Shown: piece after piece, positions 56,876 through 64,000 of the stretch
How positions within the stretch are numbered: the stretch's first letter is position 1
Layout of the letters: every line of letters begins with the position of its first letter
DNA from: Mantis religiosa
Lineage: Eukaryota; Arthropoda; Insecta; Mantodea; Mantidae
DNA length: 64,000 bases
Direction: 5' to 3'
Assembly: GCA_030765055.1 (NCBI GenBank)
Contig: CM060950.1
Span: forward strand, 274,771,540 to 274,835,539
Position numbers and translations under genes: made by a program
The notes under the pieces: generated by a model
What the model was told of the DNA's origin: nothing
Database searches by the model: none
What the model saw: the letters and a program-made list of their open reading frames with translations, nothing else

Positions 56876-57486
56876 TGTGACTTTGTGGGTTCGTGGAATA
56901 AAAAGTCCAATTACACCACTCAACAATGTTCTTTATTTCCACCGTCTTACTGTTTAACACTTGCCAATTACACAAAATTACTTGCTGCACACAATTACAA
57001 TTTACCAGTTCGTCCGTTGCAACTTCACTTGTACTCGCGATTACATAAACTCCGATACTCATACACAGTTCGTACAGTCCCGTTGCACAATCCTTTCGTT
57101 CCTTAACACGTCACTGACTAACTCTTACACCAGGAACTGCGACTGTCTTCTCGCTCACACTCACTAACCAACTGATTGACCAACACAACCAACAACTGAA
57201 CTGACTAAACCAAAACCAACTCAATACAGCACAACAACTGACTGACTCACTCCGTCTGTCTGTAACCCTCTTTATAGGAATACCGCCGGTTTCTGGTGTT
57301 TGCACGATTGTTCTAGTAACAGAAAGATCGAGAACCAGGTGGAAGGAAAACAGACGCACAATTATGTTTCTTTCCGACCACTGGCTGTCACCACTATAAG
57401 ACAAACGAGGGAAGGGCGTGGCTAACCGAGCCTCCCCTGTCTTCCGTTGCCAGCTGCTCACAGGGTGTTTCAGAGCTCCCGTTACA
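56876..57486 (-). repeat. Solo LTR of a gypsy element
   Basis: 611 bp with ends TGTGACTT...CCGTTACA. It is flanked by the 4-bp repeat ATAT (56872-56875 and 57487-57490). The first 30 bases (TTTGTGGGTTCGTGGAATAA and on) match the LTR edges of gypsy 1 and 2. No internal domain or second LTR is nearby, so it arose by LTR-LTR recombination. Confidence 0.85.
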
Positions 57487-58760
57487 ATATGGACATACTA
57501 CTACAATTAATATAGCCACCAAGTTACCAAATGACTTGAAACCAAATGACTTAACGACCAACGAAATAAGTATAAATATTTATTTTGTTTGACAATGACA
57601 GTTCGTATATAAAGTCACCTTAGCGTCACCGCCATGTCGGAGGTTTCACGAAGGAGTTCTTTAAATGTCAGTAAAACTGATATGATGCATTTCACTTTCA
57701 GCCTCACGTAGAAACCATCGAAGTAGACAGGGTCTGAACTCGCAAACTTAGGATCAAAATGCCAGGACCTAACACTTCCCGGTCAGCTTTTAGCACCACC
57801 ACCACCACCGCCACCGCCAACGCCACTGCCACTGCAACCGCCACCGCCGCCACCGCCGCCACCGCCAACGCATTTACAGAAGCAGAAAGTTGCCTAATTA
57901 AAGTTATTTCTTCAAATGTTGCAATTAACACTCGCTTTTTTAATGTACCTATATAATGTTTACAGTTTCTGGATGACTAGTAGTTAATATTATTAAACTA
58001 ATCTTTTGCCTAATAGCAGTCATTCTTCTCAAACTGCTTAATGATATGGCATAGTGCAACACTGTGATTACATCGATTTAAATGTTTTTGTACTTTTATT
58101 TGCGTATTTCATTACGTTTTTGAGGTTCTTTCTAAATGTTTTCCCTAACCTTAGTTAAATGCCAGGTAATGCCAGGGGAAACTGATCTCATTAATATTGA
58201 AACATGTATTATGCTTAGTGCATAGCTAAACTGTTATAACGCTATGCTAAACTTTCTTTGTAATACAATGAATTACTCATGTTATTCATCACTTTAGACA
58301 TTTCAGCAATTCTTACAGTATTATTACAGAAAGTTAAGTTAAAGCTTTTTCTTAAATATTCAAGTTTGTGATTTCTGTTATTTATATCACTTTGTGCAAC
58401 AGCTGCAGTTTTATGTTAGTGTCTTTGTTTTAAATGAAAAACGCTACTCGTGCTATTCATATCCTTTAAATGATTTACAAATGCATATAATATTACACAG
58501 AATTTTTGCTAAAGTTTCTTTGTAATTAAATGAATTAGCCATGTTGCATCACTTTTAAGTGTTTTGAGCTACAGCTACAGTGTTGTAACTAGTGTTGTGC
58601 TATAGATTCTTTGTAAGTGATTTAGATGAACTATGCATGTTATTTAAGTAAACGTCGAATTAATTTGTTATGCTAATGAGCCAGAATAATAAATGGAAGC
58701 ATTAACTGTCAAAACAATGTTATTATTAAAAATTTCCTGTCAAATACTACATCCGATTGT
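57487..58760. repeat. Degenerate repeats: (CCACCG)n minisatellite and diverged tandem units
   Basis: A short GCCACCGCCA-type run lies at about 57795-57870. From about 58030 to 58680 a diverged unit recurs: TTTCTTTGTAAT..AATGAATTA..CATGTT at about 58252 and 58514, with weaker versions at about 58421 and 58606. No gene is supported; frames over the minisatellite are low-complexity. Confidence 0.6.
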
Positions 58761-60086
58761 CAATTCCTTGAAAGTTCATACAACATTTTGAAGTAATTGA
58801 AGGAGAAAATAATGTACAGATGCCATTCAAAAAATTCACTGCAACACTCAGCTGATATGCTCTAATACTGTATTGCTACAGATTATAGAAGACAATTAGG
58901 TGAGCTTTTAGAATATGCAACAACTTTGAAACTGCAGTCAGAACTCTCAAAGCTCACGTAATTATCTTTGTGCGTCTTTGTAGCAATGCGGTATTGGAAT
59001 ATATCACCAGCTGACAGCTAAGCAGGTATGAAAAATACAGCTGTAGCATTCCGGTAACGTAAAGGTTTGGGCGCGCGATTTTTCATAATTTAGCTTGCCA
59101 CCCGAAAATAGGGACGCTGCAATTATTTCGTGCTGCCAACATAAGCTGGCAGTAGCGTCTTAAAAATAACCTAACAACAACAACAACAACAAGTACATGT
59201 TCTGTGTCTATTCCCTAACAAGATTCACCAAGAAGGACAAAAACAAGCCCCACACTGTGTTAGCCTCGTGATCAAAGCACGAATCTATCCTCACTCCGGG
59301 TCCGCTAGCCATACCAACATCTGCATAATAAATAATGACACAGAGAATAGACACGAAATTGTATTCTAAATATTGTAAAAAAAATAAACATTGAATACAA
59401 TATGTCCGTGTGGTATACATTGCCTTCATCATATATATTGCATAAGGTAATACGAAATATGTAAACACGAGGCAGCGTACGTTTCGTAGTCGATAGCATT
59501 GTCAGGCTATAAATTTTATTCACCCGACTGTACGCTTGTAGCGGTCAGCTGATCGTTCCCCGTTCCTTACCTGTGATTCATACCCACGACTGTTTACTTT
59601 TTTGTGCGACGCTTCTAATTCTTTGTGTATGGACAACCTGAAACAAACTGCTTGAAAAATCCGCAGTGTAATTTCTAACCTTGTGTCAGTTAACTCCGGA
59701 CAGACAATTCAGAGAAATTTCTGTTACTAAATTGATAATAGTGGCACATGTTTATTTTATCTTTTTTTAACTCTATGTATTAAATACTGGGACCATCTAG
59801 AATATGGAACTTACACTTGAATTCAAGATGGCAGTTATCATTGGTGCTAAATGCTTATAAACGACTCTTGGACACAAACTACTATTTTGACAAATAAAGT
59901 GTAACAACAGACTATTATGTGTATAAAGTCAGTATTCTACACAAAAACACTGTCTTAAAGGTAAAATAAATACAGTTTAATATTGAATAGTGAACCAATG
60001 AGCAAGTAACTAACTATATCACCATAGACATACTTGTATTCTAAGTTTAGCATATCGTACTGTATCAGCAACTCTAACTACTCTAC
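58761..60086. other. AT-rich intergenic DNA, no gene seen
   Basis: Contains a retroposon-like tail (CAA)n at about 59173-59192 preceded by GC-richer sequence from about 59060, perhaps an unrecognised SINE end. Open frames are short and without motifs. Confidence 0.35.
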
Positions 60087-60317
60087 GCCCACCTCGGTAG
60101 CGTGGTGGTAGAATGTCTGCCTCACGTTCAAGAGGTCCCGAGTTCAAATCTCGGTCAGGGTGAGTTACCTGGATAAGGTTTTTCCAGGGTTTTCCCTTAT
60201 CCTGCAAGACGAATGTCATAACTCTAAGCTCTATGGACCCTGGGCTCATTTGAGCATTCAATTCATCGCCCAGTATGACTTAACGTTGGAGGACGTAAAA
60301 TTGCACAAAAAAAATAG
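60087..60317 (+). mobile_element. SINE family B, copy 2 (full length)
   Basis: Head with 'GGTAGCGTGGTGGTAGAATG' and B-box 'GAGTTCAAATCTCGG', body through 'TGACTTAACGTTGGAGGACG' and a short A-rich tail. Flanked by a perfect 12-bp repeat TAACTACTCTAC (60075-60086 and 60318-60329). It matches the copy at 21294-21529. Confidence 0.93.
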
Positions 60318-61896
60318 TAACTACTCTACTGTGACAGCAACATAAATTTCAAAGATAACAAAAATAACTTGAAGCGGTATACCAGATGCATGAAGAACTG
60401 CTGGAATTGAGTTCACTAAAAAATATTAATCACTGATTCCACTGCTCATCATACTCTACACAACATTATATATGTACACAAAACACAAGGAAAGTTTGAC
60501 ACACAAATTCTGCTATTTAGAGTGATTGACTACTGAATTTAGCGGCTACAGGTTTGCTTTCACTGAAAACTTTTAATATCTCCGCAGTAGTATCTTACTT
60601 AGCAGCTTAAAAAACTTCGTCACTAGTTTTTGCAGAGTGAATATACATTTTGCCAAAATATGACAACTTTCTTAGGGAAGCGCTGTCCTTTGACGCTGGG
60701 TTATAACCATTAGGCAACAAAAGGCGACCCTCATAAACAGAGCGATGGGCAATGGAGCCATATTTCTGGTTCCTTTATTTTCTGCAGACACATACCTTAG
60801 AAACCCAAACCTCACTTTATCGCCACGCTTAGCATAGCAGTGGACAAATGTTGTCATGTTTTGGAAAAAATATACATATGAATAAGTAACCCTAAACCAA
60901 CAGTCTAAGTGAAACACACAACTTTAAATAAACACTAAAAGGCAACGTCTATGCTGTCTGCACTTTTGAATACAACACATAAAAGTATTATTTCCAAAAT
61001 ACTGCTTTGTATTTAAATTACAAAGAAAACAGGCCATAAAATAGAAGCAGCATACTATGTACATAAAACAGAACTGTTTGCATTGCAGAAATCACTAATT
61101 CAGTTCATTCAAAATTATGTTTCACTATTTACACTGTTTAAAAAGTTATATAAACAAAATATAGACACTGACAACTAATGCATGATATGCTGTAGTTTAG
61201 AGTAGTTAACTATTGAATGCAGATGCCTTACCTTTCACTTTTCCTTTCAGTTTCACTTAAAGTTTACAACATTTATTCAAAAGTATACTGCTAAGAACTT
61301 CACAGCACTTACGAATAGGTTTTTGTAGAGGGATTCCACACTTATAGACTTGGTCCAAGTCTACAGAGTGCAATTCAAAATGAATCATGGTTAATTATAC
61401 TACAAGCTTTCTATGGCAATTGGGTACAATAAATCATCTTCATAACTCTCGCTAACTAAAATGGTGAATATTGTGAAAACCAGTACACAAAAATAGGTTA
61501 CAAAACCGGATGGACACTTGAGACCCCCACGATTGAGAGCATTAAAATAAGAAAATCTTGGATGACATTCAATAACCACTTAACTGCACACTTTTCTCTG
61601 TTTACTTTCAATGTGATATGAACACAGCGTGCAACACAGGCACCAATGCATATAATAACTTGTTGACTACTTTCATCAATTTCAGCTGTATAGACTCATT
61701 AAATTACAGAACCATACCTTTCAAGAACTGTGGTAGAAACATCTTCGGAATTAAGAAAGTTCATGCTGCTGCTAGAAGAAACAAAATATGTTATAGAACA
61801 TTAACCAAATAACCTCTCACACTACTAGTACAGACGAGTGTACATTACTGTCTGCCCACCACAAGAAGGCAAGGCAGAGAAATGTGCAACATAATA
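60318..61896. other. AT-rich region with a weak dispersed duplication
   Basis: Two stretches resemble each other: about 60520-60640 and about 61190-61330. Both contain TTTAGAGT..TT.ACTA.TGAAT, then a TTTCACT tract, CTTA..AG and GTTTTTG(C/T)AGAG. Coding frames (for example 60672-60917, minus) have no recognisable domain. Confidence 0.3.
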
Positions 61897-62017
61897 GCAT
61901 CCTGAAAGACGAATGCTAGATAATTCTAACCTCTATGGACCCTGGGCTCACTTGAGCATCATTTCACCGATTCCATTCATCGTCCGATATGACTTAACGT
62001 TGGAGGACATTAACTAC
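61897..62017 (+). mobile_element. SINE family B, copy 3 (5'-truncated)
   Basis: Only the body from ATCCTGAAAGACGAATG to GACTTAACGTTGGAGGACA is present, followed by an A-rich tail. The tRNA-like head is missing. It lies 1.6 kb from the full copy in the same orientation. Confidence 0.85.
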
Positions 62018-62560
62018 AAAAAATGCATATTACCTATCACTGCAATTACTGAAACGAACATTAGTTCTGGCAGCATAGGTTTTTCATATCCACTCTCATA
62101 CACTCATTTCCTAAAAAACAGATCCACTACCAGAGCAGATAAACAGTTCAAATCCCTCTCCCCCTTCATGCCCCCTTGGCATCTTGTGGTCGGCAGACAG
62201 TACATGACAAAGCGAGGGGCGTGCCGGAAAATATGCGAACAGAGATCTTTACGTGGGCTTACCGTACATACACGGCTAATACATGTGTTAAATCTCTTGT
62301 TAAACTAATAAGGCATATTGCTGTTGTTAACTCCTTAACAATTGTAAATAGTCAAGATGGCGGGCGTGGACGCAACATTTGATGTCAATTTGCTACATTT
62401 AGGACACGAGTGAAAAATGTATTGACTTCTGTGAACAAAATTTTCTCGCTATTTTAAATGGAAAATACTGATGAAACTGGGAAGTATACATATATAAATA
62501 TATACGTTCATTACCTATTATGGCCAAATAATTTGAAAGGTAAGATAAACAACTTCAAAA
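62018..62560. other. No gene seen
   Basis: AT-rich sequence between the truncated SINE B copy and the LINE relic. Frames here lack motifs. Confidence 0.4.
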
Positions 62561-63350
62561 TTACAAACTTATGCACAGGCAGTGGTCATTTTCGAATAAT
62601 AATAGAAATACATCTGAAATCTAAAGTAGGAGAACAGGCAGAAGGAGAAAGGTAATACAGACAAGGAGAATAAAAGCGTTCAAATGGGAAGGAACAGAGA
62701 GTAAGTTTTATACATGACATAAATTCACGTGTAGGACAAATTATAGAAAAGGGTATGATGCCGAACATTAGGGAGAAGCGGGCAAGAAAAGTATTAGAAC
62801 TAGTGGAATTATTAGTAAAAAGGGCTGAGAAAGAAATGGAAACATGACAGAAAAAGAAACGGGGAAATAAAGGGTTGTGTGATGCGGGATGCAGAGCAGA
62901 GAAGAAAGAAGTATTCTCCTATTAAATGGAGAATGGAAGAAGCAGATAGAAAAAGTCTGTTGGTTAGGAAATGGCGATACAAAAATTTATTAGAAGCAAA
63001 ACACAAAGAATAGCAGGAAAAAGTTAAAAGAAGCTATGGAAGGAAGGGGGTGGAAAGAATATGGGAAGCAGTAAGGGTGTATTCAGGAAAGAGGAGGCAA
63101 AACTGAGATTAAAGCAAATGAACGGCAGAGATATTTCAAGGAGCTGATAGGGGAGGGAAGAAAGTTAAAATTAGAAATAAGAGATTAGGGAATAATAGAA
63201 ATAGCAAATGAAGATCTAGACAGGAAGAACAAATGCCAGATGTGTACCAACAATTAAAATCTATAAAGAGAGTAACAGTATAAAGCCAAATATAAATAAC
63301 ATTAAGTCAGATATAAATAGTATAAAGTCAAAATAAATAGTACGCATGTG
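62561..63350 (+). pseudogene. LINE L relic, linker region
   Basis: Purine-rich plus-strand frames with many Lys, Glu and Arg ('RSYGRKGVERIWEAV' and similar). They resemble the region upstream of the RT fingers in the LINE relic at 12.3-12.9 kb. Frames are broken throughout and no RT motif is reached, so the family assignment is moderate. Confidence 0.5.
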
Positions 63351-63533
63351 TGCAAAAGTTCTCCCACGGACGATGGGGTTGGAGAGGCAAGAGGAACAAA
63401 ATTCTATGATCGTTTATTTTTGCCTAGTGAAAGGAAAGGTCCAGTTTACCTGCTGATCAAGACGGACGTTAACCTCCACCGACCACTAGTGGCAGGTGAC
63501 GCTGAATTATCCTGCCTAACAGTCTACCCAACA
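63351..63533. other. Short spacer before the microsatellite
   Basis: GC-richer sequence ending CCTGCCTAACAGTCTACCCA just before the AAC/AAT repeat; possibly the 3' end of a retroposon whose tail seeded the microsatellite. Confidence 0.35.

Positions 63534-64000
<467 letters not shown>

Noticed and set aside
57759..57956. Thr/Ala-rich 65-codon frame
   Set aside because: Driven by a short CCACCG-type minisatellite, no start context or motif.
60087..60160. Possible tRNA gene
   Set aside because: A tRNA-like head with A/B boxes, but it is the front of a SINE with target duplications and sister copies; the same applies to the heads at 11.6, 13.1, 21.5, 22.6 and 27.4 kb.

Overview
This is eukaryotic, non-coding-rich DNA. 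The window holds no convincing single-copy host gene and no bacterial-style operon. Nearly everything recognisable is a transposable element (TE): Ty3/gypsy LTR retrotransposons, Jockey-type and other LINEs, a Penelope-like element, three tRNA-derived SINE families, hAT and P-type DNA transposons, and a complete Polinton (Maverick). The TE mix, the AT-rich spacers and the long AAT/AAC and TTTA microsatellites suggest an arthropod, most likely an insect with a large genome such as a cockroach or relative. The species is an inference and cannot be fixed from this sequence.

Left part (1-25 kb). The window opens inside a minus-strand gypsy element whose 5' LTR ends near 3543. A hAT/ZBED-like relic follows at about 3.9-4.6 kb. 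A minus-strand Jockey-type LINE with two ORFs and few lesions occupies 6.5-11.1 kb. Next come two copies of SINE family A, one of which splits an old LINE, then an internally deleted Jockey-type LINE (about 14.0-15.7 kb) and a Penelope-like relic with GIY-YIG endonuclease (about 16.1-17.0 kb). A gypsy element with both LTRs lies at 17481-22337 and has lost most of gag. A third SINE family and a local 185-bp tandem duplication follow.

Centre (25-56 kb): a five-deep nest whose joins can be read from target-site duplications. An old minus-strand LINE (24.7-25.76 and 55.68-56.4 kb) is split by a gypsy element (25757-55683, 4-bp GTGC duplication). Its gag region is split by a SINE-A copy (11-bp duplication). 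That SINE is split by a 20.6-kb Polinton (27573-48206, 6-bp CATGTA duplication, terminal inverted repeats of about 550 bp). The Polinton integrase gene is split by a 4.08-kb THAP-type P element (36029-40110, 8-bp duplication). The right gypsy LTR also carries a hAT element and a 220-bp SINE-like insertion.

The Polinton is the main coding content. On the plus strand are a spliced protein-primed DNA polymerase B (broken by frameshifts), then a cluster of a PLA2-fold minor capsid-like protein, an adenain-like cysteine protease, the penton-type minor capsid protein, a 45-aa basic ORF and the major capsid protein. On the minus strand are the integrase (fused behind an N-terminal Polinton domain), a fibre-like protein, the packaging ATPase, a hypothetical protein and a three-exon Cys/His-rich gene. 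This is a virus-like morphogenesis set plus replication and integration genes. Several morphogenesis genes are still open, while polymerase, ATPase, capsid and integrase genes are damaged.

Right part (56-64 kb). A solo LTR (56876-57486, ATAT duplication), degenerate AT-rich repeats, two copies of SINE family B, a LINE relic and a compound AAT/AAC microsatellite that runs off the window.
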